From Pusillimonas sp. (GTDB lineage: Bacteria; Pseudomonadota; Gammaproteobacteria; Burkholderiales; Burkholderiaceae_B), in the NCBI RefSeq assembly GCF_029263785.1, contig NZ_JAJUFE010000007.1:24251-88250 (forward strand): a DNA stretch of 64,000 bases. The letters run 5' to 3'. Both the position numbers and the translations under genes were made by a program. Each line of letters opens with the position of its first letter. The stretch's first letter is position 1. The notes under the pieces were generated by a model. That model made no database searches, had not been told where the DNA came from, and saw only the letters and a program-made list of their open reading frames with translations. This document shows, one piece after another, positions 7,629-16,852 of this stretch.

Positions 7629-8786
7629 ATGGCAGCAATGACGAACCTGGCCACGGTCGGAGGTCAACTGCGAGGCGCCGTCGCGTTCCCGCGGCGGCAC
7701 GGCGCTACAGCACATGACCTCGCATCTCAGGATGCCCTGACCGAAAAGCTCGCCGCGATCCTCGGGCTTTCGTATTGGCAGAACTATCAGCCCGATGTTT
7801 CGGCAATCGTTAATGACGTTTATTACGTGCCTGCACACACACTGGTGCGATCCCGTTTACCTGAAGCCACCGACGCTTACATTCAAGCCATCGTGGATGA
7901 CTTTCACTTGTTCGGAGGAGTCGTTCCTTACGAGTTCGTCGCTACAAAGTCGATCACGCACAGCCTGTTGCACGACGGCTCTGTGGCGCCTGAAGGATGG
8001 AGTCGGGAATTTGGTCGCGAAGTCGCTTCAGACACTCTGGCAGGCTTCACTGTCTTCACGATTTCCGAGGCGCGCATTGCGGGCGCACGGCTACTGGCAC
8101 TAGGCCCGGCACGCATCAAGCCGGTTCAGGCCAGTGGAGGCCGTGGGCAGACCGTGGTGCACAATTTACGCCAGCTCGACGAGGCACTGGCGCAACAAGA
8201 CGACAGTGAACTGGCACGGTGGGGATTGGTGCTGGAAGAGCACCTTAGCAATGTGGAAACCTTGAGCGTTGGCCAAGTTTGCATCGATGGGCTGACAACA
8301 TCATATGTAGGTACACAATCACTGACGCCCGATAACGAAGAGCAGCTGGTTTATGGGGGGTCCACTCTGTTATGTGTACGCGGCAGCTATGACGAACTGT
8401 TGAAGCTTCGCTTGGCGCAACGGTATCGTCAGGCTGTATGCATGGCACGACATTACGATGCAGCCGCCCAACGCTGCTGGCCCGACCTGCTGGCATCCCG
8501 GCGCAACTACGACGTGGCTCTGGGAACGAACGCGCAGGGCCTGACCAGGATGGGCGTACTTGAACAAAGCTGGCGTGCCGGCGGGGCCAGCTTTGCAGAA
8601 GCGTGCGCATTGCAGGCCTTTCAAAACTCCGAACAACTGCTCGCCGTACAGGCTGCAACATTCGAGCGTTACGGCGCGTCTTTCGAGGCCCCCGCGCATG
8701 CACAGGTGGTCTACCGCGGCGATGACCCTGCCACAGGATTCATCACAAAATACGGCTTGATTGAACCCTATGGGAACCCTCAGTGA
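7629..8786 (+). CDS. DUF3182-family, ATP-grasp-like protein
   Basis: A 385-residue protein I assign to DUF3182. The start follows a perfect AAGGAGG (7618-7624) five bases upstream. Features resembling an ATP-grasp fold are visible: KPVQASGGRGQ, like a glycine-rich ATP-binding loop; GLVLEEHLSNVETLSVGQV, which would supply acidic residues; and a C-terminal GLTRMGVLEQSWRAGG stretch. Other conserved-looking segments are HLFGGVVPYEFVATKSITHSL and the NQ/PDV N-terminus. The function is unknown. It heads a five-gene operon with a lipase-like hydrolase and phospholipid enzymes, so a ligase acting on an envelope lipid or its head group is an attractive guess, not a demonstrated role. Confidence 0.75.
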   Translation: MAAMTNLATVGGQLRGAVAFPRRHGATAHDLASQDALTEKLAAILGLSYWQNYQPDVSAIVNDVYYVPAHTLVRSRLPEATDAYIQAIVDDFHLFGGVVPYEFVATKSITHSLLHDGSVAPEGWSREFGREVASDTLAGFTVFTISEARIAGARLLALGPARIKPVQASGGRGQTVVHNLRQLDEALAQQDDSELARWGLVLEEHLSNVETLSVGQVCIDGLTTSYVGTQSLTPDNEEQLVYGGSTLLCVRGSYDELLKLRLAQRYRQAVCMARHYDAAAQRCWPDLLASRRNYDVALGTNAQGLTRMGVLEQSWRAGGASFAEACALQAFQNSEQLLAVQAATFERYGASFEAPAHAQVVYRGDDPATGFITKYGLIEPYGNPQ

Positions 8787-9522
8787 AACTGTCATGATCC
8801 CTGTCGAAGGACAGCAGATAGCAGGGACATTTCTTGAACCGTCCAACAAAGTCCCCGGAGTGCTCTTTGTCCATGGCTGGGGTGGCAGCCAGGATTTTGA
8901 CCTGCGCCGGGCACGCGGGCTAGCCGGTCTGGGCTGTGTGTGCCTGACATTTGACCTGCGCGGGCACGCCGCCACACTGGAGCAGCAGCGAAGGGTTTCA
9001 CGAGAGGACAACCTGCGGGACGTAATTGCCGCCTACGATCTGCTGGCCGCACACCCGGCCATCGACACTTCTGCCATCGCGGTTGTAGGCAGCAGCTACG
9101 GTGGTTATCTGGCCGCCATCCTGACCAGCCTGCGGTCGGTGAGGTGGCTGGCCTTGCACGTTCCCGCCTTATACCAGGACGACCAATGGAACTTGCCCAA
9201 GCGTCAGCTCAATCGCAAGAGCCTGGCCAAGTATCGGCTGGCCACAGTCGGTCCGAACGAGAATCGCGCCTTGGCTGCCTGCCGGCGATTCAAGGGTGAT
9301 GTGCTGATTGTCGAAGCCGAACACGACGACTTCGTTCCCCATTCCACCATCATGAACTATCGGGCTGCTTTTCGGGAAGCACATTCGCTGACGCACCGCA
9401 TGCTCGATGATGCGGACCATGGACTGACTCGCAAGGAGGCTCAGCGCTCGTACACGTCCATCTTGCTCAACTGGGCGACCGAAATGGTGGTCGGCGCACG
9501 CATTTCGTCGGGCCGGGTATGA
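8770..9522 (+). CDS. Alpha/beta hydrolase (dienelactone hydrolase/prolyl-oligopeptidase-like serine hydrolase)
   Basis: A 250-residue cytoplasmic alpha/beta hydrolase. The oxyanion-hole region HGWGGSQ is near residue 37; the nucleophile elbow GSSYGG places the catalytic serine at about residue 109. EAEHDDFVP supplies the acid, and DDADHGL the catalytic histidine. The gene overlaps the DUF3182 gene by 17 bases, so the two are translationally linked. Substrate unknown; esterase or deacylase activity is likely. I take the ATG at 8770; an upstream TTG and a downstream ATG (8794) are alternatives. Confidence 0.85.
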   Translation: MGTLSETVMIPVEGQQIAGTFLEPSNKVPGVLFVHGWGGSQDFDLRRARGLAGLGCVCLTFDLRGHAATLEQQRRVSREDNLRDVIAAYDLLAAHPAIDTSAIAVVGSSYGGYLAAILTSLRSVRWLALHVPALYQDDQWNLPKRQLNRKSLAKYRLATVGPNENRALAACRRFKGDVLIVEAEHDDFVPHSTIMNYRAAFREAHSLTHRMLDDADHGLTRKEAQRSYTSILLNWATEMVVGARISSGRV

Positions 9523-9564
9523 AATTTGCCTGGTCAGGCGACATCAAGTCTGATGGAGCATTGC

Positions 9565-10323
9565 ATGCCAGAAGGAACCGGGCAGACAGTCAAGGTATTG
9601 ACCGTCAACGTACATAAGGGCTTTACCATATTCAACCGGCGCTTTGTCCTGAGCGAACTTCGCGATGCGATTCGCAGTACGGCTCCTGACATCATTTTTT
9701 TGCAGGAAGTTCTGGGTGAACACCACCGGCATGCTGCACGCCTTCATGGATGGCCCACCACTTCGCATTACGAGTATCTTGCCGACAGCATCTGGTCAGA
9801 TTTCGCCTATGGGCGAAACGCCGTGTATCCGGCAGGCCATCATGGAAACGCGGTGCTTTCCAAATACCCTATCACCACCTACGATAATCACGACATCAGC
9901 GTCAGCCGTCATGAAGCCCGCGGACTATTGCACTGTGTCCTTGAGGCACCCGGAAATGGCTTGCGCCTGCATGCTGTGTGTGTGCATCTTGGCCTGCGCG
10001 AAACCCATCGCAGACGCCAACTGAGCAGCTTGTGCGAATTGGTGCGCAGCACCGTTCCCGAGGGCGAGCCGGTCATAGTTGCCGGCGATTTCAACGACTG
10101 GCGGCTAAAGGCAGGAAGACACCTGCGCGACTGCGGTCTTGTCGAGGTTTTCGCGCAGGCCGGTGGTCTGCCCATCCGCACCTTCCCGGCACGCTGCCCA
10201 TTGTTGAGGCTCGACCGCATCTACGTCGGCAACGTGGCCGAGGCGCGTCCCGTCCCCATGGCGAGGCGTCCCTGGAACGGACTTTCAGATCATTTACCCC
10301 TGGTTGCGGAGGTGATCGTATGA
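9565..10323 (+). CDS. ybhP: Endonuclease/exonuclease/phosphatase-family phosphodiesterase, YbhP-like
   Basis: A 252-residue EEP-fold enzyme. Metal and catalytic motifs: NVHKG near the N-terminus, FLQEV (the Glu metal ligand), GHHGNAVLSKYPI, VHLGL, GDFNDWR (catalytic Asp/Asn pair) and the terminal SDHLP. The chosen ATG has GGAG seven bases upstream; an ATG four codons earlier is possible. E. coli carries the same order ybhP-clsB(ybhO)-ybhN, so orthology is likely. Substrates could be phospholipid head groups or nucleic acid; the operon favours lipids. Its stop overlaps the next start (ATGA). Confidence 0.85.
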   Translation: MPEGTGQTVKVLTVNVHKGFTIFNRRFVLSELRDAIRSTAPDIIFLQEVLGEHHRHAARLHGWPTTSHYEYLADSIWSDFAYGRNAVYPAGHHGNAVLSKYPITTYDNHDISVSRHEARGLLHCVLEAPGNGLRLHAVCVHLGLRETHRRRQLSSLCELVRSTVPEGEPVIVAGDFNDWRLKAGRHLRDCGLVEVFAQAGGLPIRTFPARCPLLRLDRIYVGNVAEARPVPMARRPWNGLSDHLPLVAEVIV

Positions 10324-11528
10324 ACAGCCCATGGAGGGACGGCAACGAGTTTTTGCTGCTGGAAAATGGAGAAGCCTACTACCCGCGAGTCTTCGAGGCG
10401 ATTGCCAGTGCCAGGACGGAAGTGCTCATAGAAACCTTCATACTTTTCGATGACAAGGTTGGTCGCGAACTGAGGAAAGTCGTCATTGACGCTGCGAACC
10501 GCGGCGTTCAGGTCGACATCACCGTCGATGGCTATGGCTCCGACACATTATCCGAAGAGTTCATAAAAGGCCTTGCAGACGCCGGGGTACGGTTGCATGT
10601 CTTCGATCCCCGGCCGCGCTTGCTGGGCGTACGGACCAACTTGTTCCGACGCATGCATCGCAAGATCGTCGCCATAGACGGCGAGATCTCCTTTATCGGA
10701 GGCATCAACTTTTCCATCGACCATCTTGCTGAATTTGGTCCTATGGCCAAGCAAGATTACGCCGTCGAGGTGCGTGGACCTCTGGCTACGGACATCGCCA
10801 ACTTTGCACGCGGCATGTTGAAGGCGGCAAGGGTCGGGCGCCGCAGATGGCGTCGGCCGTCCCGTCTGGCTCCGCCAACCGGAGATGCCAGCGGGCGCCT
10901 GATCGTCCGGGATAACGATGCCAACCCGACAACCATCGAAAATGCGTATCGCGTAGCAATTCGTGCAGCGAGCACAGATGTCCTCATTGCCAATGCGTAT
11001 TTCTTTCCCGGCTATCGTTTGCTGCGTGAGCTGGTCAATGCAGCGAAGCGTGGAGTAAAAGTGCGGCTGATCCTGCAAGGGGAGCCAGACATGCGTTTTG
11101 CTCAAAAGGCAGCCGAAATGCTTTATGACTACCTGGAATCGGCCGGAGTACAGATTTACGAGTATTGCGACCGCCCCCTGCACGGGAAAGTGGCTTGCAT
11201 CGATGGTCAATGGTCAACTGTGGGGTCCAGCAATCTCGACCCTTTCAGCCTTGCCTTGAACCTCGAAGCCAATGTCATCATTCATGATCGGACCTTCAAC
11301 AGGGTGCTTCGGGATAATCTCGAACAATTGATCGCGAATCACTGCCGCAGGATCGCAGAGCCCCGGGCTGAAAGAGGACGACTGCAGCGTCCATGGACCA
11401 GCGTTCTGGTGTTTCACTTTTTACGGCGGTTTCCAGCCTGGGCAGGCAGCCTGCCTGCTCATAAGCCACGGCTGGAAACAGTGAGTGTGGACACCATTAC
11501 CGACGACGGCACCCAGGAGCCGGCATGA
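10320..11528 (+). CDS. clsB: Cardiolipin synthase ClsB-like phospholipase D family protein
   Basis: A 402-residue protein with two HKD motifs: HRKIVAIDG with His at about residue 113, and HGKVACIDG with His at about 288, each followed by a G-G/S-N stretch (FIGGINFS; VGSSNLD). It lacks the N-terminal transmembrane pair of ClsA and matches ClsB in length. Known reaction: condensation of phospholipids to cardiolipin with release of the head group. The start ATG overlaps the ybhP stop and its own stop overlaps the ybhN start, so three consecutive genes are coupled. The reading frame stays open upstream of this start, but that part lies over ybhP and is not read as coding. Confidence 0.92.
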   Translation: MNSPWRDGNEFLLLENGEAYYPRVFEAIASARTEVLIETFILFDDKVGRELRKVVIDAANRGVQVDITVDGYGSDTLSEEFIKGLADAGVRLHVFDPRPRLLGVRTNLFRRMHRKIVAIDGEISFIGGINFSIDHLAEFGPMAKQDYAVEVRGPLATDIANFARGMLKAARVGRRRWRRPSRLAPPTGDASGRLIVRDNDANPTTIENAYRVAIRAASTDVLIANAYFFPGYRLLRELVNAAKRGVKVRLILQGEPDMRFAQKAAEMLYDYLESAGVQIYEYCDRPLHGKVACIDGQWSTVGSSNLDPFSLALNLEANVIIHDRTFNRVLRDNLEQLIANHCRRIAEPRAERGRLQRPWTSVLVFHFLRRFPAWAGSLPAHKPRLETVSVDTITDDGTQEPA

Positions 11529-12553
11529 CTTCACAATTTGCCCGAGCGACATTAAAACGGATTCGATGGCCGCTTGTTACCAAGGCTTTGACCGCCATCA
11601 TGGTCGTTGCCGTCATCATCCTCCTGTTCAACCTGGCCCGTAAACTGGACTGGGGAGAAGTGTTGCAGTCAGCCCGCGGCATAGGCGCTCCCACGTTGGC
11701 ACTCGCCATGGGCATAGCGATAGTTGGTCACCTGGTTTATACAACCTTCGACCTGCTGGCCAAGCGGTACGCCGGAACGCCGCTGCCCTTCTGGAAGGTA
11801 ATGGGCATCTCGTCGCTCAGCTATGCCATGAACCTCAACCTGGGTGTACTGGTTGGAGGCGTAGCCATACGGTTCCGTCTGTATCATCGGCTTGGTGTTC
11901 GCGCGGCCATTGCAGGCAAAGTCGTTGCCTTCAGTACCCTGACCAACTGGATTGGATATGGGTGGCTGGCTGGCCTGCTTTTCATGATCGGTGCCGTACC
12001 TCTGCCTGGCAAATGGGATATTGGAAGTACCCTGCTGCAGCTCATAGGCCTGGGAATGGTTGCAGCAGTACTTGTATACCTGGCCATGTGTGCATTTTCG
12101 AAACGCCGGTCCTGGACGTTGCGGCGCCATCGTATCGAGCTGCCCCCTGTAAAGCTGGCTCTGGCGCAATGCGGTCTGGCCGCCGTCTCGTGGTCACTGA
12201 TGGGCGCAATAATTTATATTCTTTTAGGGCAACAGGTTGAGTACACAGCCGTTCTGGGGGTTTTGCTTTTTTGCAGCATTGCGGCGGTGATTGCGCATAT
12301 ACCGGGAGGATTGGGCGTAACCGAAGCGATATTCGTCGGGGCGCTTGCAGGTACTATACCCGCCCACGAGGTTCTGGCTGCAGTACTGACCTATCGCATC
12401 GTCTATTGCATAGTACCCCTGACCCTCGCGTTGCCCGCCTATCTGATCACCGAAGCGCGCCTTCGCGGAACCAGACCGCAGCCCAAACGCGGAAAGTCGG
12501 TCAAGCGCAGCGACCTCGCCGAATCGCGGCAGATCGCTGCGCCCTCTCGCTAG
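11525..12553 (+). CDS. ybhN: YbhN/UPF0104-family membrane protein (LPG synthase TM-domain type)
   Basis: A 342-residue integral membrane protein with about eight hydrophobic segments. It belongs to the lysylphosphatidylglycerol synthase TM-region family: SYAMNLNLGVLVGGVAIRFRLY and IAAVIAHIPGGLGVTEAIFVG are characteristic. It lacks the cytosolic aminoacyl-transferase domain of MprF. Coupled by ATGA to clsB, as in E. coli. A role in moving or flipping phospholipids is inferred from family and operon. The C-terminal tail is basic and probably cytoplasmic. Confidence 0.88.
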   Translation: MTSQFARATLKRIRWPLVTKALTAIMVVAVIILLFNLARKLDWGEVLQSARGIGAPTLALAMGIAIVGHLVYTTFDLLAKRYAGTPLPFWKVMGISSLSYAMNLNLGVLVGGVAIRFRLYHRLGVRAAIAGKVVAFSTLTNWIGYGWLAGLLFMIGAVPLPGKWDIGSTLLQLIGLGMVAAVLVYLAMCAFSKRRSWTLRRHRIELPPVKLALAQCGLAAVSWSLMGAIIYILLGQQVEYTAVLGVLLFCSIAAVIAHIPGGLGVTEAIFVGALAGTIPAHEVLAAVLTYRIVYCIVPLTLALPAYLITEARLRGTRPQPKRGKSVKRSDLAESRQIAAPSR

Positions 12554-12581
12554 TTTTGTCCGGGCATGAATGGAGATGAAC

Positions 12582-12764
12582 ATGACAACTCGCAAAACCC
12601 AGCCGGAGTCTGAAATCCAGCAAGACGATACGCGTCGAGAAGAGCAAAAGAGTCACGGCACGCAACAGAACCGAAGCAAGAAGGACGGTCACACCAGCCA
12701 GATCGGCTCCGGTCAGGATCAACAGAGCAATCGACCGCAGGGGCCGAAAGGGACGGGTCACTGA
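12582..12764 (+). CDS. Small hydrophilic, probably disordered protein of unknown function
   Basis: A 60-residue product rich in Gln, Lys, Arg, Ser and Gly, with no Cys or Trp and no hydrophobic segment. GGAG six bases before the ATG at 12582 supports translation. I recognise no domain. It lies between the lipid operon and ku, alongside other stress-type small proteins. It may be a stationary-phase protein, but could also be a chance frame. Confidence 0.5.
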   Translation: MTTRKTQPESEIQQDDTRREEQKSHGTQQNRSKKDGHTSQIGSGQDQQSNRPQGPKGTGH

Positions 12765-12853
12765 CCGGAGGATATCCGTTGTTCTGAAGGCAGTTCGGCC
12801 GGCATGTTATTTGCTGGCCGATGGCAGATCTATCTTTTTAAGAGGACGAACTT

Positions 12854-13798
12854 ATGGCTCGCGTCATCTGGAAAGGCGCCATTGCCTTCGGCTTGGTAAA
12901 CGTCCCTATTGTTCTTCATGCCGCCACCCGCGTCACACGACTGGATTTCGACTGGATCGATAAGCGGGACAACGCCCCGGTCGGGTATCAACGCATCAAC
13001 AAACGGACCGGCAAGCCCATCGACAGCGAACATATCGTCAAAGGCTACGAATACGAAAAAGGTGATTACGTCTTTCTGAGTGACGAAGATTTCAAGCGCG
13101 CGAATACGGCGGCCACCCAGTCCGTGGATGTGCTCAGCTTCGTCAAGGCCGATGAAGTTCCCCTTTACTATTTCGACACGCCCTACTACCTGGCTCCTGA
13201 CAAGCGAGGCGCAAAGGGCTATGCTCTTTTTCGCGAGGTACTGAGGAAAAGCGGCCTGATCGCCCTCGCATCAGTAGTCTTGCACACGCGACAGTATCTC
13301 GCCGCAATTCTGCCTTTGGATGACGTCCTGATGCTTGTGACCATGCGGTATGCAGACGAGATCCGCGACGCCGGGGAGCTCGACATTCCGACGGGCAAGG
13401 AAAGCGCGCCAAGCGCTCGCGAAATGGAAATGGCGTCCCGTCTGCTCGAAGACATGACTGCCCCGTGGGACCCGGAACTATATCGCGATGAATATCGCGA
13501 CGACCTGATTGCGACCATCGAGGAAAAGATCGAATCGGGACGCACCCATGCAGTGGACGAAACGGATTCCCCGCCCAGACGGCAATCCGGAAAAGTGATT
13601 GATCTCATGTCTATGCTGCAGCGCAGCATAGATGAACGCAAGGATTCATCCCGAAAATCAACGGGCACCGGAAAAAAATCCGAAAACCGGCCGGCACGAA
13701 AGACGAGCAAGACCGCAAGCAAAAAATCGGCGGCCAAAAAGTCGTCCTCCAGCCGGAAAACCGCATCGACTACAGCGCGCAAGAAAAAAAGCGCCTGA
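12854..13798 (+). CDS. ku: Non-homologous end-joining protein Ku
   Basis: A 314-residue bacterial Ku. The core domain (about 1-255) begins with the typical MARVIWKGAIAFGLVNVPI and includes YEYEKGDYVFLSDEDF and YYLAPDKRGAKGYALFREVL. The last roughly 55 residues are a Lys/Ser/Ala-rich tail (KTASKKSAAKKSSSSRK), like the basic C-terminal extensions that help Ku bind and thread DNA. It forms a homodimeric ring on double-strand ends and recruits LigD, encoded 65 bases downstream on the same strand. RBS AAGAGGA precedes the ATG. Confidence 0.96.
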   Translation: MARVIWKGAIAFGLVNVPIVLHAATRVTRLDFDWIDKRDNAPVGYQRINKRTGKPIDSEHIVKGYEYEKGDYVFLSDEDFKRANTAATQSVDVLSFVKADEVPLYYFDTPYYLAPDKRGAKGYALFREVLRKSGLIALASVVLHTRQYLAAILPLDDVLMLVTMRYADEIRDAGELDIPTGKESAPSAREMEMASRLLEDMTAPWDPELYRDEYRDDLIATIEEKIESGRTHAVDETDSPPRRQSGKVIDLMSMLQRSIDERKDSSRKSTGTGKKSENRPARKTSKTASKKSAAKKSSSSRKTASTTARKKKSA

Positions 13799-13863
13799 CA
13801 TAACGCCACCCGCCTCGCCACCCGCCCGGGTTGCGCAGCTGCACGTGTCGCGAGGAGTTTTTC

Positions 13864-16446
13864 TTGAAGCAAGCTTTGCAAACCTATCGCGAAAAGCGCG
13901 ATTTTGACGTGACAGCGGAACCGAAGGGTGCTGCCCGTAAACAAAAAGGGTCGTCTCGTCCCAGCTACGTCATACAGCGCCACCAGGCGCGACGCCTCCA
14001 CTACGATTTTCGTCTCGAAATAAATGGGGTGCTCGTCAGTTGGGCCGTCCCCAAAGGGCCCTCCCTCGACACCTCTGTCAAACGCCTGGCCGTTCACGTA
14101 GAAGATCATCCATTGGAATATGCAAAGTTCGAAGGAGAGATCCCGCGAGGGCAATACGGCGCGGGCCGGGTCGAAATCTGGGACAAGGGCCGCTGGACGC
14201 CCGAGTCCGATCCTGTCGAAGCGCTTGCAAAAGGACGACTCAAGTTTCAGCTGGACGGCGGCCTGCAAGGCCGCTGGCTGTTGGTTCGTACAGGCAAACA
14301 AAGCGAGCAATGGCTTCTGCGCAAGCTCGAAGACGAACATGCCGTACCGGGCCACGACGCCGAACGCGACGGAGACCCGGTTTCCATGGCGGCCACAAGC
14401 TCCGCGACGAAAGCGACCGCCAGGACTTCAAGGAAATCTGCCAGGAAATCAGCCGCGGGAAGGACACCTAAGCCGAAAGCAGAAGCGGAATCCAGGACGT
14501 CGAAAGCTTCCTTGCCTACAACCTTGGAGCCGCAACTGGCGACACTTGTTGACCGCCCCCCGGCAGGAAAAGGTTGGTCATACGAGGTCAAGTACGACGG
14601 CTATCGCATTGTCTGCCGCTTCGAACGCGGCAAGGTCAGCCTGTTGAGTCGCAATGGCAAGAGCTGGAACGCACGAATGAAGAATCTGGTCAAGGATTTG
14701 GCCGACCTGGACTTGGGAGAAGGCTGGATCGATGGCGAGGTCGTCTGTTTCGACGACCGGGGCATCAGCAACTTCCAGGCGTTACAGCAGGCGCTGGATG
14801 GAAACGCCAAAGATCTGGTTTTCGTGGCATTTGACCTCCCCTTCTGGAATGGCATCGACCTGCGCCAGTTCCCGCTATCCGAGCGTCAGCAACGGCTGGC
14901 AGACCTGCTTGAACCGGTGCCTGCCAACGCGCCGATCATGCTCACGCAGATGCTGGATGTTGCAAGCGATACTGAAGGAGAGTCCGCATGGACCGAAGCC
15001 TGTCGCCTGAGTCTTGAAGGCCTGATATGCAAGAAATCGGATTCGCCCTACGTTTCGGGCCGCAGCAAGACATGGTTGAAGCTCAAGTGCCGCCCACACC
15101 AGGAGTTCGTGGTGGGAGGCTACTCCGCGCCGTCCGGATCGCGCTCGCATTTTGGTTCCTTGCTGGTGGGATTGCGCGACGGCAAACGGCTGAGCTATGC
15201 GGGACGTGTTGGCACGGGTTTCAATCAGCAAGCCCTGGAACAGATGCATGACAAACTCAAGCCGCTTCACCGCAAAACCAGCCCTTTTACCGGCCCCGTC
15301 GAATCCAATGGGCGGTATGGAAGGGGGAACAACGACATTCAGTGGGTGACACCAAAGCTGATTGTGGAAGTAGACTACGCCGATCGCACAGACGACGGGC
15401 TTCTTCGGCAAGCATCCTTTCGGGGGCTGCGTGAAGATAAACCAGCCTCGGCAGTGACCGGCGAGGAAATGGCGTCCATCGAGACTGTTGAAGCCGATGC
15501 CAACGCAGACAAGCGCGTCGACGGCAAGAACTCAAGGGGCAAGTCGAAGGCGAGCCGCTCCGCAATGGGTGGCCCGGTTAGCGTCGAAGATGTAAAGGTC
15601 ACTCATCCCGACCGCATCATCTACACAAAGCCGGATCGCAGCAAACTGGATCTTGTCACTTATTATGCCGAGGCTTGCGAATGGATACTGCCCCATCTGA
15701 AGAGTCGGCGCATTGCCCTGCTACGCTGCCCCCAAGGCACCAACCAGACCTGTTTTTTTCAGAAACACCTGCGTGGCAAGCTGCCCCCAGGTGTCGCTCT
15801 GGACGACGAACAAATCGTTGTCGAGAATGAACGGGGCCTGCTAGAACTCGTCCAGTACGGTGTCATCGAGTTTCACACCTGGGGCTCATCGCTGCCCAAG
15901 CCAGAAAACCCTGATCGCATTACGCTGGATCTGGATCCCGATCCCGACATTCCGTGGGCCGATGTTGTCGTTGCCGCTCGTCTGGTACAACGCCTCATGG
16001 AAGATGCCGGCCTGACGCCATTTCTCAAGACCACGGGTGGAAAAGGATTGCACTTGGTGGCTCCCATCAAGCCCTCCCATCCCTGGGACACCGTCAAGGA
16101 ATTTTCGCGCGCATTGGCAGCCTATCTGGCCCGGGAAGCTCCCAACCAATTCACGGCCAGCGTTTCAAAGGCGAGGCGAAAAGGCGTGGTTTTCGTGGAT
16201 TATCTGCGCAATGGCAGAGGCGCCACGGCAATCGCTGCCTTCTCGGCCCGAGCGCGCCAGGGCGCACCGGTATCCATGCCGGTAGCTTGGGAGGAGCTGG
16301 ACCCAAAGAAGGATATGCGTGCGTCGTACTTCAACATACAGAACGCCCTGAAGCATCGCCGCATGCAGGGACTGGACCCCTGGCAAGCGTACGCTTCAAG
16401 CCAAAAAACGCTTCGTCTGGCTTTTCGCAAAGAGTTGAAAGGGTGA
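13864..16446 (+). CDS. ligD: Multifunctional NHEJ DNA ligase LigD (phosphoesterase-ligase-polymerase)
   Basis: An 860-residue protein with the proteobacterial domain order: 3'-phosphoesterase (about 1-150; RHQARRLHYDFRLE, GEIPRGQYGAG), ATP-dependent ligase (about 220-530; EVKYDGYR with the adenylated Lys about 243) and primase-polymerase (about 570-860; HPDRIIYT, LDLDPDPD near 688). A basic Ala/Lys/Ser-rich linker joins the first two. I start at the TTG at 13864, six bases after GAGGAG, because the protein then begins KQALQTYREKRDFDV, like other LigD N-termini. With Ku it repairs double-strand breaks without a template, typically in stationary phase. Confidence 0.95.
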   Translation: MKQALQTYREKRDFDVTAEPKGAARKQKGSSRPSYVIQRHQARRLHYDFRLEINGVLVSWAVPKGPSLDTSVKRLAVHVEDHPLEYAKFEGEIPRGQYGAGRVEIWDKGRWTPESDPVEALAKGRLKFQLDGGLQGRWLLVRTGKQSEQWLLRKLEDEHAVPGHDAERDGDPVSMAATSSATKATARTSRKSARKSAAGRTPKPKAEAESRTSKASLPTTLEPQLATLVDRPPAGKGWSYEVKYDGYRIVCRFERGKVSLLSRNGKSWNARMKNLVKDLADLDLGEGWIDGEVVCFDDRGISNFQALQQALDGNAKDLVFVAFDLPFWNGIDLRQFPLSERQQRLADLLEPVPANAPIMLTQMLDVASDTEGESAWTEACRLSLEGLICKKSDSPYVSGRSKTWLKLKCRPHQEFVVGGYSAPSGSRSHFGSLLVGLRDGKRLSYAGRVGTGFNQQALEQMHDKLKPLHRKTSPFTGPVESNGRYGRGNNDIQWVTPKLIVEVDYADRTDDGLLRQASFRGLREDKPASAVTGEEMASIETVEADANADKRVDGKNSRGKSKASRSAMGGPVSVEDVKVTHPDRIIYTKPDRSKLDLVTYYAEACEWILPHLKSRRIALLRCPQGTNQTCFFQKHLRGKLPPGVALDDEQIVVENERGLLELVQYGVIEFHTWGSSLPKPENPDRITLDLDPDPDIPWADVVVAARLVQRLMEDAGLTPFLKTTGGKGLHLVAPIKPSHPWDTVKEFSRALAAYLAREAPNQFTASVSKARRKGVVFVDYLRNGRGATAIAAFSARARQGAPVSMPVAWEELDPKKDMRASYFNIQNALKHRRMQGLDPWQAYASSQKTLRLAFRKELKG

Positions 16447-16529
16447 CGATCCGCTCTGGGCATTGCAGCCCACTTGTCTCCAGTGTCCCCACCAACATGG
16501 AGCCGGCGGCCCGGCCCCCTTGCTGGCTC

Positions 16530-16850
16530 TCAGTCCGATTTTTCGCGATCTTCCATACCTCCGGGATCTCGCACGTCTTCGTCAGTGATGCCCGGAGGCA
16601 GGAGGTTCCAATCCGCCCCCTGCCTGTTGGGATCGGCGGGATGATTTCCGACCGTGCGCTTTTGATTGTTGGTTTCCTGCGCTTCTTGCCTATCTGGCTT
16701 GGCCAGCCTGTCGGGACTGCGCATGGACTCGGGTGACCCGCCGGAATTCGACGTACGCGACCCTTGTTCACGTGCCAGTTTTTCGCTGGCGGGCTTTTTT
16801 TCATTCAACTGGCGCTCGCCGGCATCAGAGTCTGGGTTGTGAATCGTCAT
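16530..16850 (-). CDS. Hydrophilic, probably disordered protein of unknown function
   Basis: A 106-residue acidic/basic protein with Asn, Asp, Arg, Pro and Glu dominant, no Cys and no membrane segment. The C-terminal part NLLPPGITDEDVRDPG is the only less simple stretch. The ATG at 16850 has a perfect GGAGG upstream and begins two bases after the DUF883 stop, so the two genes form an operon. Converges on ligD. No family recognised. Confidence 0.65.
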   Translation of the reverse strand: MTIHNPDSDAGERQLNEKKPASEKLAREQGSRTSNSGGSPESMRSPDRLAKPDRQEAQETNNQKRTVGNHPADPNRQGADWNLLPPGITDEDVRDPGGMEDREKSD

Positions 16851-16852
16851 GT

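Noticed and set aside
9978..10319. A longer N-terminus for the cardiolipin synthase
   Set aside because: The frame is open upstream, but it overlaps the conserved ybhP catalytic region, and the ATGA start at 10320 gives a full-length ClsB-like protein.
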